DNA of 64,000 bases from the NCBI GenBank assembly GCA_016717105.1, contig JADKGF010000004.1, positions 1 through 64,000 on the forward strand, written 5' to 3'. Each line of letters begins with the position of its first letter. The first letter of the stretch is position 1. Under the pieces are notes generated by a model that was not told the origin of the DNA, made no database searches, and saw only the letters and a program-made list of their open reading frames with translations. A program made the position numbers and the translations under genes. Below, in pieces: positions 29,733 to 38,620 of this stretch. Source of the DNA: Saprospiraceae bacterium (GTDB lineage Bacteria > Bacteroidota > Bacteroidia > Chitinophagales > Saprospiraceae).

Positions 29733-30128
29733 ATGATAATGAATAACATAAAGGTATCACTAATATGTTTCTTGTGCTTATCGGTTTTATTTTGCAATAA
29801 TATACTTGGACAAGGTCCAGTGCCATTTAGTTTAGCACCTATAGCCATGAAGGCCCAACAATTGCATGATTCTACATATTTTCTACAAACTTCAGGCTGG
29901 GCAAAAAACGATAGTGTAGAGTTTTCCAAATATATGGCTTTAGATAGAAATTTAGATAGTTTGCTCGCGATGGCAAATTACATGCAAATTCTGAATAAGT
30001 ATAATTTAGCTATATATTATGAAGCCAAAAAAAATGATCAAGAAGCCATTCAATGCTATAAAGAAATATTGAGATTTCCATTTTGGGGTCATTATCATAA
30101 TTATAAATTTTCATTTAGTAAAATTTAA
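29733..30128 (+). CDS. Hypothetical secreted protein, 5' part of a broken gene
   Basis: 131 residues with a signal peptide (MNNIKVSLICFLCLSVLFCN with cleavage after NILGQ) and a helical region that resembles a single TPR-like unit (NLAIYYEAKKNDQEAIQCYK). The frame ends abruptly, and coding-like sequence continues out of frame to about 30508. I treat this as the front of a decayed or mis-sequenced gene of about 250 residues. Function unknown. Confidence 0.5.
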   Translation: MIMNNIKVSLICFLCLSVLFCNNILGQGPVPFSLAPIAMKAQQLHDSTYFLQTSGWAKNDSVEFSKYMALDRNLDSLLAMANYMQILNKYNLAIYYEAKKNDQEAIQCYKEILRFPFWGHYHNYKFSFSKI

Positions 30129-30508
30129 GTTTTAACTTTATATTTTTCGAATTATATCATAAATCAGGTAGAAGCCTAATTTGGCTTTACGAAAAAAATA
30201 AAAACCTGAATGCTTTGCTAAACCTAAACTTTGTCCCAGCATCTTATAATTTTGTAATGCCAAGTTTGAAAAGTGCAATTGAATCTTTAGGAGTGAGTGG
30301 CCCTACAAAGATATGATTTTTGATGATTCATATCTATATACGAAAGAAATGATGGATCACATTACTAAAAAATATCCAAAATGTTGATCCACCAAAGAAA
30401 AAATTAGCAATTTTAAAATCCAACTTGCTTTATGCAAACCCAAAATATGAGAGAAGAAAACCAAGTGGTATTTGTAAATGTATTGGCAAGAAATACTTAA
30501 ATTCATAG
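30129..30508 (+). pseudogene. Frameshifted remainder of the 29733 gene
   Basis: Coding-like peptides in alternating frames join up without an intact start: SGRSLIWLYEKNKNLNALLN and SAIESLGVSG (to a stop at 30316), then DMIFDDSYLYTKEMMDHITK (to a stop at 30387), then VDPPKKKLAILKSNLLYA to the stop at 30508. The frame leaves that of the upstream ORF near 30115 and shifts again near 30305 and 30385. Such a series is hard to explain by chance. Either true decay or repeated indel errors. Confidence 0.5.
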
Positions 30509-30556
30509 CAATTAAAAAAAAATAAATAATCATATATTAAATTGAAAAACAAGAAA

Positions 30557-31258
30557 ATGGCATTTAACAAATATATAACTTTTATTATATGTCTTGTAAT
30601 ATTTTCAAATTGTTCTCCTAAAGTACGAAACAATTTGGCTACACACAAAAAGTTAGATCAAAGCCAAATAGACAAAATTAAAAAACTTACTTATCAGGCA
30701 TTAAACAATCAGGATTGTGTCCAATTAAGGGAATATTTGACTTCATTATTTTTCAATCTAAACTGTGCATCAAAATTTGAGTCAGAATATATAAAGGTGA
30801 GAGATAGCGTTGAAAATTATTTTAAGCAGGAAAAATTGTTAAAAAAAAGGAATGTTAATAACTGTATATTTTTTGAAAATTATTTTGATGCAGTTTGTAT
30901 ATCAATAAAATACGCTGGTTTTAGCAAACAGGAATTAACTCGCGAAATTCTAAAAGACATTCATGCTAAAAAACAATATAGTACAAATTTTCAACCTGAA
31001 AGGATTCTCATAGGTCATAGTTTATCCTTACTCGATGTAGATGAAGTAGCAATGTTTTTTAATATGCAGGATAAGGAAACAAAGAATGAATTAATTGCAT
31101 CCTTTGCCTTTTCAGATGATTATACTCAATATTGCAAAAGGATTCTTGAAACTGAACAAGATGAGAAAATAATTTTTTATCTCAATGCAATTTTAAATGA
31201 AAATGAAAATAGAATTATGAAGGATGAGAGAAATAGATTTCTAAATAAATCAAATTAG
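30557..31258 (+). CDS. Hypothetical lipoprotein
   Basis: A 233-residue protein. ATG 30557 (MAFNKYITFIICLVIFSNC) gives a lipoprotein signal with cysteine near residue 19; an in-frame TTG at 30542 is less likely. The mature part is mostly helical and charged (ELTREILKDIHAKKQYSTN), with no recognised domain. It lies in the AT-rich accessory stretch with two other secreted unknowns. Function unknown. Confidence 0.5.
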   Translation: MAFNKYITFIICLVIFSNCSPKVRNNLATHKKLDQSQIDKIKKLTYQALNNQDCVQLREYLTSLFFNLNCASKFESEYIKVRDSVENYFKQEKLLKKRNVNNCIFFENYFDAVCISIKYAGFSKQELTREILKDIHAKKQYSTNFQPERILIGHSLSLLDVDEVAMFFNMQDKETKNELIASFAFSDDYTQYCKRILETEQDEKIIFYLNAILNENENRIMKDERNRFLNKSN

Positions 31259-31292
31259 GCTTAATCTAAAATATAAAAAACCAACTACTACC

Positions 31293-31662
31293 CTATTCAA
31301 ACTCCAACTTAATATCCGACCAAGCCCAAATCTGGTAATGGGTGCGCTTCTGGCTACTATCACCACCATAAACCAATATTTTACGACGTATGGCATCGCC
31401 ACCTATATTAGCCAAAAAGTCAAGGCCCGCAAATTGTTTCGGCAGTATGGTTTTGGTAGATTTGATCTCTATGGCATCATACGCCGTATCATTGCTTACA
31501 AGCAAATCGACTTCATGCCCGTTGCTATCTCGCCAATAATAAAAGTCATGATACAAGTTATTATGAAAATTTTGCTTTACGTATTCGGTGATGATCATGT
31601 TTTCGAATAGCGCTCCTTTAAATTCACTTTCCAAAAGTGTTTTTTCATTTCTTATTCCCAAT
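31293..31662 (-). CDS. DUF4143 ATPase, C-terminal part (frameshifted continuation)
   Basis: Continuation of the upstream ATPase in another frame (open from 31661). It reads GIRNEKTLLESEFKGALFEN, the start of the DUF4143 C-terminal nuclease-like domain, then YYWRDSNGHEVDLLV and AIEIKST, which are the E-x-D-x-x-V and E-x-K pattern of the restriction-endonuclease fold of this family. Removing one A from the run at 31663-31669 joins the frames; the whole protein would be about 388 residues. Confidence 0.78.
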
Positions 31663-32457
31663 AAAAAAACTCGCTAACCCCGTATCATAAAAGTACAGTT
31701 TTGGGCTTTTGACCAATCTTTTATTAAAGTTTTTGAAAAATGGTGGCAATTGGTACATAATATAACTGCTCTCTAAGATAGAAATCCATGACCGCAGCGT
31801 CGGTACTGAGACACCTGTTTCACTGCTTAGATTCGCAATATTGAGTTGTTGTCCTATACGAGCAGCACACAATTTCAAAAAAGTCCTAAACAAACCAAAA
31901 TCTCTAATAGACAAGAGTTCTGTGACATCTCTTTGGATATATGTTTCTATATAATTGGCATAAAAAGATGCAAACGGAATGGATCGATCATACAATGCGG
32001 GATAACTACCTTTTATGATCAATTGCTCATAGTCTGAAGGAAGCAATCCAGCAGATTTTAATTCCATCATATCAAATGGCAATAACTTGAAGAGTGCGAC
32101 TCGTCCTGCTAGGCTTTGCGTTATTGATTTCATCAAATTAAAATTTTGCGACCCTGAAAGTATAAATTGGCCCATCATATTATTAGAATCCACGATCGTC
32201 TGTATGTATGACAAAAGTGCAGGAACTCTTTGTACTTCATCCAAGATCACTTTCTGATCGTACAATTGCAAAAAACCATTAGGATCATTTTCGGCAAATG
32301 CTCGATTATCAGGATTCTCCAGAGAAACATAACGAAAATCAGGAAACATGCCTTTCAACAAGGTTGTTTTGCCAGACTGCCTTGGGCCAGTTAGAGCTAC
32401 GATTGGGTATCGCTGCATATACGCATTAATACCTTCTACAATTGTCCTATTTACCAT
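31645..32457 (-). CDS. DUF4143 ATPase, N-terminal ATP-binding part (frameshifted)
   Basis: A 270-residue open frame encoding the AAA-type ATPase half: Walker A GPRQSGKTTL (about 24-33), a Walker B-like VILDEVQRVP (about 70-79), and ILSGSQNFNLM, the sensor motif of this group. Then come a winged-helix region (RSWISILESSYIMYQLPPFF) and the junction LYFYDTGLASF, where DUF4143 begins. The frame stops at 31645 because of one extra base in an A7/T7 run. These ATPases are widespread in Bacteroidota and have no proven function; some are suspected to belong to toxin or mobile loci. The 23-bp repeat array lies just upstream. Confidence 0.78.
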   Translation of the reverse strand: MVNRTIVEGINAYMQRYPIVALTGPRQSGKTTLLKGMFPDFRYVSLENPDNRAFAENDPNGFLQLYDQKVILDEVQRVPALLSYIQTIVDSNNMMGQFILSGSQNFNLMKSITQSLAGRVALFKLLPFDMMELKSAGLLPSDYEQLIIKGSYPALYDRSIPFASFYANYIETYIQRDVTELLSIRDFGLFRTFLKLCAARIGQQLNIANLSSETGVSVPTLRSWISILESSYIMYQLPPFFKNFNKRLVKSPKLYFYDTGLASFFIGNKK

Positions 32458-32474
32458 GATCGCAAAATTTTAGA

Positions 32475-32482
32475 CAAAGGTA
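32475..32482 (-). promoter_or_regulatory. Candidate -7 element of the DUF4143 ATPase gene
   Basis: TACCTTTG on the minus strand matches TAnnTTTG and would start transcription near 32468, just before the ATG at 32457. A TTG -33 element is absent; the expected position falls inside the first copy of the tandem repeat. Confidence 0.4.
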
Positions 32483-32497
32483 ATAGTTTTTATTGAA

Positions 32498-32635
32498 TTT
32501 TACGATTTACATAACTTATATTTTACGATTTACATAAATCTTACTTTCCGATTTACATAATTTTTATTTTACGATTTACATAATTTATACTTTCCGTTTT
32601 ACATAACTTCTACTTTCCGTTTTACATAAATAGTA
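32498..32635. repeat. Six tandem 23-bp repeats
   Basis: Six contiguous units start at 32498, 32521, 32544, 32567, 32590 and 32613, exactly 23 bases apart. The core CGATTTACATAA (CGTTTTACATAA in the last two) is invariant in length; units alternate between TTTTA and CTTTC before the core, and the 6 bases after TACATAA vary. There are no spacers, so this is not a CRISPR array. An inverted partial copy (TATGTAAAT) follows near 32645. The array occupies the region upstream of the -7 element of the ATPase gene. The remaining bases up to 32764 hold no gene. Confidence 0.9.
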
Positions 32636-32764
32636 GCTACTCCTATGTAAATACAATTGTTTAATTACCAATATATTAAGAAATATAATTACTGCAAAAA
32701 TAATAAATTTTAAGACAACATGTTTCCGAAATTTGTGTAGAATTTTAATAAAAACAACTACTCC

Positions 32765-33304
32765 CTAATTTCCAAAATACACTTCCCTGCTATACAGGTT
32801 CATATACTTGTTCCAAGGAACTGATTTATGGCTATTATTGCCAAAATAGGTGATGATCATTTCGAAAGTGTTTTTATCTTGATAACCAGGAATAGCTTGA
32901 ATCAAGCTTAGTTCTTCATCCAAAAACACCATCGAAGGATAACTCATCCTTCCTTGCAAAAGGTAAGCAGCCAGTTCGTGATACCCACGTGCTCCACTTT
33001 TCACAAATTTGTATTCTGTACCTTTCAATGTAACTGGTGATGTCATCTCCGCATCAAACTTTACAGGATAATAGTTTTCATTGATATATTTTGCAATATC
33101 ATTATCTGCAAATGTGGATTTATCCATTTTTTTGCACCAGCCACACCAATCTGTGTAGATATCTACGAATATCTTTCGCTTAGTTTTTTTCGACTTTTCG
33201 AGTGCTTCTTCCCAAGACATCCATTTGATCTTGTTTTGACCAAGAATAGGATGCCATAAGACTGGAACCAAAAAAATACTTAAATAGATCAGATATTTTT
33301 GCAT
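32765..33304 (-). CDS. Secreted thioredoxin-like protein
   Basis: A 179-residue exported thioredoxin-fold protein. The signal peptide MQKYLIYLSIFLVPVLWHPI is followed by the strand KIFVDIYTDWCGWCKKMD with the active-site pair CGWC (about 49-52), and a cis-proline region MSYPSMVFLD. It belongs to the DUF255/thioredoxin-7 type, with a role in periplasmic disulfide handling or envelope quality control. Monocistronic. Redox partner not identifiable. Confidence 0.82.
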   Translation of the reverse strand: MQKYLIYLSIFLVPVLWHPILGQNKIKWMSWEEALEKSKKTKRKIFVDIYTDWCGWCKKMDKSTFADNDIAKYINENYYPVKFDAEMTSPVTLKGTEYKFVKSGARGYHELAAYLLQGRMSYPSMVFLDEELSLIQAIPGYQDKNTFEMIITYFGNNSHKSVPWNKYMNLYSREVYFGN

Positions 33305-33693
33305 TAGAAACCTTCTGAGTGATAATTTATAGTAGCATAACCTTGAGAAGTGGCAAAAAGATTCATGTATTATACAACTTAAAATAACTTTAACACTTGT
33401 GCAGTATATGCTAACTTAATCATTTGTTAATATATTTAAACCTATTAATGCGTTCATTTTTGCCATTTGACAATCCGAATCCCACTATCCTACCGAGTTA
33501 GTACTACAATAAATCATAATCACTTTCCATACAAATATGTCACAATAATAAAACGGATTCCTAAAAAGAACCAGAATCAAAATCTTTTTTGTGCCAATAA
33601 TGTTTAAAAAAAGTAAAAATTTTCACAAATTTACACCTTAATGAATTTTCACTCGGATTTTCAATCAGTCCAACAACCTTCAGCCTTTAGCAA
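33305..33693. other. Non-coding gap upstream of the 33694 gene
   Basis: No open frame with coding character and no clear promoter match was seen. Very AT-rich. Contains the upstream regions of two divergent genes. Confidence 0.4.
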
Positions 33694-34494
33694 ATGATAG
33701 AACAACATATCAATGAAGCAGACCTTAGAAATAAAATTTTGAGTTTATTTGAATATAGGTTGTTTCCACAATTGATGCTTAAGTCCACGGAATCTGGTGA
33801 ACACATCAGTCAATTCACAGAAGATCTGGTGCAACTACAAGCCGCTATCTACTATCTGGATGCCCATTTAGAAGCACATTGGCAAACCGATGAGGCAATA
33901 TTGTCTTGGCATTGGCGAAATATTATAAAACACCTTAATATATTTGGCATTGACAATAAAGCATCTGCAACTTATCTAAATCATATCAAAAAATATGAAA
34001 AACATGAATTGGATCTGAGAAAAGGGAAAACGCCGTTGCGTCTCGATATGGAATATTTTTATTTTTATAAGTCATGTGATGTAAAATTGCTTCGAAGACT
34101 TATTTATGAAAAATATAAATTGAGCCCCGAATACGGACAGTTGTCGGATTGGCGTTATTATGATTTGGTAACTGAGGTAAATGATGATTTAGAAGATTTC
34201 AACGAAGACCTTGATTTTATCAATGGCAACCGATTTCTTATAAGCATCTTACATCATGGCAAACAAAAAACAAAGTCTATTTTTGATCAATTTTTACAAA
34301 TAATCGAAGACAAATCCATTGAGAAATATCAAAATACGCACGGCAACATGAAGGAAGAAATATACGTACAGACACGACATCAGATATCAGAAACCAGAAA
34401 TCTTTTAGACCTTCGATTAGAATCGGTGACTCTTGAATCATTGCACCGTTCAGAATTGGCCAAATATATGATTTCAAAAGACATAGTCATTTAA
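33694..34494 (+). CDS. Hypothetical protein upstream of an AAA+/TPR pair
   Basis: A 266-residue soluble protein, largely helical, with a conserved-looking middle part (DMEYFYFYKSCDVKLLRRLI, DWRYYDLVTEVNDDLEDFNE). No signal peptide or membrane segment and no recognised family. It is separated by 115 bases from the AAA+ gene on the same strand, so it may be functionally tied to it. I do not assign a function. Confidence 0.6.
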   Translation: MIEQHINEADLRNKILSLFEYRLFPQLMLKSTESGEHISQFTEDLVQLQAAIYYLDAHLEAHWQTDEAILSWHWRNIIKHLNIFGIDNKASATYLNHIKKYEKHELDLRKGKTPLRLDMEYFYFYKSCDVKLLRRLIYEKYKLSPEYGQLSDWRYYDLVTEVNDDLEDFNEDLDFINGNRFLISILHHGKQKTKSIFDQFLQIIEDKSIEKYQNTHGNMKEEIYVQTRHQISETRNLLDLRLESVTLESLHRSELAKYMISKDIVI

Positions 34495-34609
34495 CATTAT
34501 TAAATAATCTAATATTTATGGATTTAATAATAAATAAATTATAAATATTTAGACTTACGGCAAATAAATCACAGCTTACAATAAAGCGACATCATAAACA
34601 AAAATTCAG

Positions 34610-35950
34610 ATGAAAAATAAAGATATAGAATCCTTAAAAGAAGCGTTGCAAAACTCGCCAGACAATCTGCCTTTGCGCATCATGTTGGGTGACAAATATT
34701 TTCATCTCAATCAAATAGAAGAAGCAGAATCTGAATATCAGGTTGTATTGGAGTATGATAAAAACAACATCAGGGCAAAAGAAGGCTTGGCTGAAATATA
34801 CTTTCGTCGTGGCAGATATTCCGGTGTGATCGTTATTGTGGAAGAGCTGATAGCACGCCAAAAAGTGACAGAAAGAATGTTGGTCATTTGTGCCAAATCA
34901 TTGGTCAGAGAGAAGTCACTAGACGAAGCGCAAGAGATTTACGAGAAAATATTGGATCACAATCCGGACTTTGAAGATAAAGAACTGGATGAAAATCTAA
35001 GAATGCCATCAGTCAATTTTGATGATGATGAAATGGATGAAGATGATCCTTTCGGCTTTGGTTTTGATGGTGAATTGGATGATAAGTATTATCTAATGGA
35101 AAAACCAGAGATAAACTTCAAAGACGTCGGCGGCATGGATCATGTCAAACAGGAAATAGATCTTAAGATCATAAAGCCCTTAGAAAATGCCGACTTATAT
35201 GCTGCTTATGGTAAAAAAATTGGTGGTGGAATCCTGCTTTACGGTCCTCCTGGATGTGGAAAAACATTTCTTGCTAAAGCTACAGCTGGTCAAATAAATG
35301 CCAATTTCATCAACGTAGGTATCAGTGATATACTAGATATGTGGATAGGTCGTAGCGAAAAAAACATGGGTTACACCTTTGAAGTAGCACGTAGGAATAC
35401 ACCTTGTGTCCTGTTTTTTGATGAAGTAGATGCACTCGGAGCCAGCAGATCTGATATGAAAAATTCATCAGGTAGGCACGTGATCAATCAGTTTTTGGCA
35501 GAATTAGATGGCATTCAGAGCAATAATGACGGTATCTTGGTCATTGGGGCCACCAATGCACCTTGGCATCTCGATCCAGCCTTCAGAAGGCCAGGAAGAT
35601 TCGACAGGATCATTTTTGTACCACCACCAGACCAGATCAGCAAACAAAAGATACTTGAAATCCTGCTCAAAGGCAAACCAACTGAAAAAATAGATTTTGC
35701 TAAGGTTGCAGAACAAGCTAAATATTATTCAGGAGCAGATTTGAAGGCATTGGTTGATCTAGCCATTGAAGAAAAACTCAAAGTTGCCTTCAAAACAGGA
35801 GTGCCAGAGCCTATCACTACACAAGATTTGCTTGCAGCCACCAAAAGACATCATGCTAGTACAAGAGAGTGGTTTAATACCGCAAAAAATTATGCACTAT
35901 TTGCAAATGAGTCAGGTATATATGACGAAATATTGAAATATATAAAATAA
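34610..35950 (+). CDS. AAA+ ATPase with N-terminal TPR-like repeats
   Basis: A 446-residue protein. The N-terminal 120 residues contain two or three TPR-like helical hairpins (IEEAESEYQVVLEYDKNNIR). An acidic linker (about 135-160, DDDEMDEDDPFGFGFDGELD) leads to a CDC48/VPS4/FtsH-like AAA domain with KDVGGMD, Walker A YGPPGCGKT (about 212-219), Walker B LFFDEVDALG (about 268-277) and the arginine-finger region FRRPGRFDR. It is probably a cytosolic unfoldase or complex remodeler. Its stop touches the start of the next gene at 35951, indicating co-translation. Substrate unknown. Confidence 0.78.
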   Translation: MKNKDIESLKEALQNSPDNLPLRIMLGDKYFHLNQIEEAESEYQVVLEYDKNNIRAKEGLAEIYFRRGRYSGVIVIVEELIARQKVTERMLVICAKSLVREKSLDEAQEIYEKILDHNPDFEDKELDENLRMPSVNFDDDEMDEDDPFGFGFDGELDDKYYLMEKPEINFKDVGGMDHVKQEIDLKIIKPLENADLYAAYGKKIGGGILLYGPPGCGKTFLAKATAGQINANFINVGISDILDMWIGRSEKNMGYTFEVARRNTPCVLFFDEVDALGASRSDMKNSSGRHVINQFLAELDGIQSNNDGILVIGATNAPWHLDPAFRRPGRFDRIIFVPPPDQISKQKILEILLKGKPTEKIDFAKVAEQAKYYSGADLKALVDLAIEEKLKVAFKTGVPEPITTQDLLAATKRHHASTREWFNTAKNYALFANESGIYDEILKYIK

Positions 35951-37219
35951 ATGGATCAACCTGAGTTCTTAAGACAAATTTCACATGCTGAAGTTTTACT
36001 ATCACAGGGTAGATTCAATCAAGCTGATGATATCCTAAAACGTCTGTTAGCCACTGGCTATGACGGGCCAGAGCTGATCAAGATGATGGCTGTCACAAAA
36101 GCAGGATTGGGCGATTATCAAGCTGCTGAGGATTTGATCAGGATGATATTGTCCAAACATCCCGATGATCCGTTTGTCTTTTACTTATTGGCTACGATTA
36201 AAGGTGCAAAACGGGAATATGTCGAAGCCAAATCTATGATAGATCAAGCCATCAGTATGGAACCTGATAGTCCTGATTTTTTTGCCTACAAAGCCAGTTT
36301 GCAGCTTCAAACGAAAGATTACACAGAAGCATTGCAAAGTGCGAATACTGCATTAGAATTGGACGCAGAAAATATAGATGCGCTCAATGCTCGGGCATCA
36401 GCTTTAATCGGACTCAACAAAAAAGACGAAGCTTATCAGACCATCAATAAAAGCCTTGCTACTGATCCGAATAATACTGATACACACGCTAACATGGGTT
36501 GGAGTATGCTCCATCATGGTCAATCTGAAGATGCATTGACCCATTTCAAGGAAGCACTGAAAAACAATCCCAACAACGAATATGCGAAAGGCGGAATGTT
36601 GGAAGCAATGAAATCAAAATTTCCGGTTTATCGATACTTTTTAATGTTGATGCTTTGGTTGGGCAAAATGAAAGGTAGAAACCAATGGGCCTTCATTGTA
36701 GGCGGATATGTGGTATATAGAGTCTTAATCAGCCTAGCCAAAAACAGCGAAAGTCTCAAGCCCTTTTTAATTCCGATCATAGCTATTATATTCCTTTTTT
36801 TCTTATCATCATGGATTTTTTCGCCATTGATGAATCTCTATTTACTGACTAACACCTACGGCAAATTTACCTTATCGGAAGATCAGAAGCAATCAGCCCG
36901 TTTGGTTGGTGTAACTTTGACAATTGGTCTCTTATGTCTTCTATTATATTTTTTGGGTATCAAAAATGAAGGTTTACTTTCTACATCGATGATATCTTTT
37001 GCTATGATGATCCCATTGGGCAGTATGAATAATCCATTTTTGGAAAAAAACAGAAAAAAACTTGCCTATTTTACTTCTGCAATTGCCTTTTTTGGACTGA
37101 TTGATTGTACCATTGCATTGTATAACCAAACATTTACTTCACAATCGTATTTTCTACCATTTTTGGTCAGCATTATTGGGTATCAATTGTATGCAAACTA
37201 TGTTCTGATAAGAGAATAA
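35951..37219 (+). CDS. TPR protein with C-terminal membrane domain
   Basis: A 422-residue protein with about six TPR units over residues 1-210 (DYQAAEDLIRMILSKHPDDP, DYTEALQSANTALELDAENI) and about six transmembrane helices in the C-terminal half (from about 220). It starts directly after the AAA+ gene's stop codon. The cytosolic TPR array would be a docking platform at the membrane for the AAA+ partner, which itself carries TPR-like repeats. No known complex was recognised. Confidence 0.75.
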   Translation: MDQPEFLRQISHAEVLLSQGRFNQADDILKRLLATGYDGPELIKMMAVTKAGLGDYQAAEDLIRMILSKHPDDPFVFYLLATIKGAKREYVEAKSMIDQAISMEPDSPDFFAYKASLQLQTKDYTEALQSANTALELDAENIDALNARASALIGLNKKDEAYQTINKSLATDPNNTDTHANMGWSMLHHGQSEDALTHFKEALKNNPNNEYAKGGMLEAMKSKFPVYRYFLMLMLWLGKMKGRNQWAFIVGGYVVYRVLISLAKNSESLKPFLIPIIAIIFLFFLSSWIFSPLMNLYLLTNTYGKFTLSEDQKQSARLVGVTLTIGLLCLLLYFLGIKNEGLLSTSMISFAMMIPLGSMNNPFLEKNRKKLAYFTSAIAFFGLIDCTIALYNQTFTSQSYFLPFLVSIIGYQLYANYVLIRE

Positions 37220-37517
37220 CCAACTTTTATCCACCATTCTTTTCAAACCATTTGATAAATATTGGCGAGAACATGATGATATAAATGCTTAGCAAAAAAC
37301 CTGTAAAATGAGCGTTTAGTACAATTATTTGTAAAAGATATTCCGTTTATTAATATCAAATCAAAATACTATAAGACCACATTGCAGGTCTTATGAGATT
37401 AAAATAAAGCAACTAACAATGCTTTGAGATGAAAGTTATATAAACGATTGATGAAAAGAATACAGTTAGGCAAGTTTAATTGAAATTTTGTTAATGCGTA
37501 GTTTAAGTTGAAAATAC
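37220..37517. other. Intergenic region with a possible gene remnant and a hairpin
   Basis: On the minus strand an open stretch ending at 37227 reads FTGFLLSIYIIMFSPIFIKW then FEKNGG, like the end of a membrane protein, but it has no start codon and is blocked upstream by a stop near 37345. An inverted repeat (ATAAGACC 37371-37378 and GGTCTTAT 37387-37394) follows. No intact gene. Confidence 0.35.
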
Positions 37518-37670
37518 TTATTTGAATGCAACTTCAGGCATAGCCGCATTATGATTATGTATAGAAGCAGAAGGTTTCTGCTTCTTAATATTTTTATCTG
37601 TGGTTTGATTTTGTATAGGCGCAAACAAACTCACTGCTACAAATAGCACCAACATCAACTTCTTAAACAT
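37518..37670 (-). CDS. Small secreted peptide (50 residues)
   Basis: A short open frame with ATG at 37670 and a classic signal peptide (MFKKLMLVLFVAVSLFAPIQ), then a lysine- and histidine-containing tail (NIKKQKPSASIHNHNAAMPE). It ends at TAA 37518. The signal sequence and the palindrome just upstream support a real gene; function unknown. Confidence 0.45.
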   Translation of the reverse strand: MFKKLMLVLFVAVSLFAPIQNQTTDKNIKKQKPSASIHNHNAAMPEVAFK

Positions 37671-37678
37671 ATCTTTAG

Positions 37679-37700
37679 GTCTCAATTACGTAATTAAGAC
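37679..37700. promoter_or_regulatory. 22-bp palindrome upstream of the small peptide gene
   Basis: GTCTCAATTAC / GTAATTAAGAC is an inverted repeat with one mismatch centred at 37689/37690, 8 bases upstream of the ATG at 37670. It may be an operator or an mRNA 5' hairpin. Confidence 0.35.
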
Positions 37701-37831
37701 TCATATTTTATGTAAGGTCACAAAAAAAATGATGTAAATAAATGTCGTATATTTTACAAATATAAAATTTTGTATGTTTCAGGCTGAAAACATCAAACAA
37801 AAATCAATGCAGTCAAAAAATTTGTTGAACT

Positions 37832-38077
37832 CTAATTTTGAATTTCCCTATCAGGATTCTTGCGGTTTTTATACCAAAGATAGCCCAATGTACCCACTAG
37901 TATATAAGGCATTACCAACATATATAAAATCCCCACGTTCAACCCTTTACCCGCAGTGCCACCGTCACGCAGATTGGACTCAGCAGATAGCTTACACATA
38001 GGACATTGTGCAGATAGCTCTGGCAATATCACTAAAGCTAATATAAATACTATCAAAAAAACTGTTATTCGCTTCAT
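37832..38077 (-). CDS. Small membrane protein, last gene of the act/cox operon
   Basis: An 81-residue protein. ATG at 38077 overlaps the stop of DUF420 (ATGA), which fixes the start and implies translational coupling. A hydrophobic N-terminus (MKRITVFLIVFILALVILPE) is followed by a CPMCKLSAESN motif and a second transmembrane helix, so it may present a CxxC pair in the periplasm. The position at the end of the oxidase operon suggests an oxidase-assembly role; the function is inferred only from this. Confidence 0.6.
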   Translation of the reverse strand: MKRITVFLIVFILALVILPELSAQCPMCKLSAESNLRDGGTAGKGLNVGILYMLVMPYILVGTLGYLWYKNRKNPDREIQN

Positions 38078-38616
38078 AAGTAACATGGTTTTAACAAAAT
38101 ATAAACCAATGGTCCTGATATGGCCACATATAACCAAATAGGAAATACCCATCTTGCCATTTTTCTATGACGGTCTACTTGATAAGTAAATCCACGAACA
38201 AAAGTAAACAAAATAAACGGTAGTGATATACCCGCTAAAATAATATGACTAAAAAGCAAAACATAATAGATTGTTCTAATTGCACCTTCTTTACAAAATC
38301 GTGTTTCTACTGTGGTAAAATGATATAAAATGTAACAAACAAAAAACAAAGCTGAAAATATCATAGCAGCATAAATAGCTTTCTTATGTTTTTCAACTTG
38401 CTTTCTTTTAATAAATATCAAAGCCATAACTAAACAAACCGCAACTATAGAATTAAGCATAGAACTTACGGCTGGCAAAAAGGAAAAATCAATGCCTACA
38501 TCAAATTTATATTGCCTCATGAGACCCACTAAAATCAAAACGACAATAGTAAAAACGACGCTAATTTTATTTAATACAGCCGCCTTTTTATAATCTGGTG
38601 TTGGGTAAGATGACAT
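38074..38616 (-). CDS. DUF420 (CtaM-like) membrane protein
   Basis: A 180-residue inner-membrane protein with five hydrophobic segments, matching DUF420, with LLFSHIILAGISLP and the histidine in DRHRKMARW as typical elements. CtaM of Staphylococcus, a DUF420 protein, is needed for heme-copper oxidase activity. Here it follows the oxidase genes and overlaps the next gene by 4 bases. A role in oxidase assembly is inferred from family and context. Confidence 0.78.
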   Translation of the reverse strand: MSSYPTPDYKKAAVLNKISVVFTIVVLILVGLMRQYKFDVGIDFSFLPAVSSMLNSIVAVCLVMALIFIKRKQVEKHKKAIYAAMIFSALFFVCYILYHFTTVETRFCKEGAIRTIYYVLLFSHIILAGISLPFILFTFVRGFTYQVDRHRKMARWVFPIWLYVAISGPLVYILLKPCYL

Positions 38617-38620
38617 TATA

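Noticed and set aside
32498..32635. CRISPR array
   Set aside because: Units are contiguous 23-mers with no spacers and no cas genes nearby.
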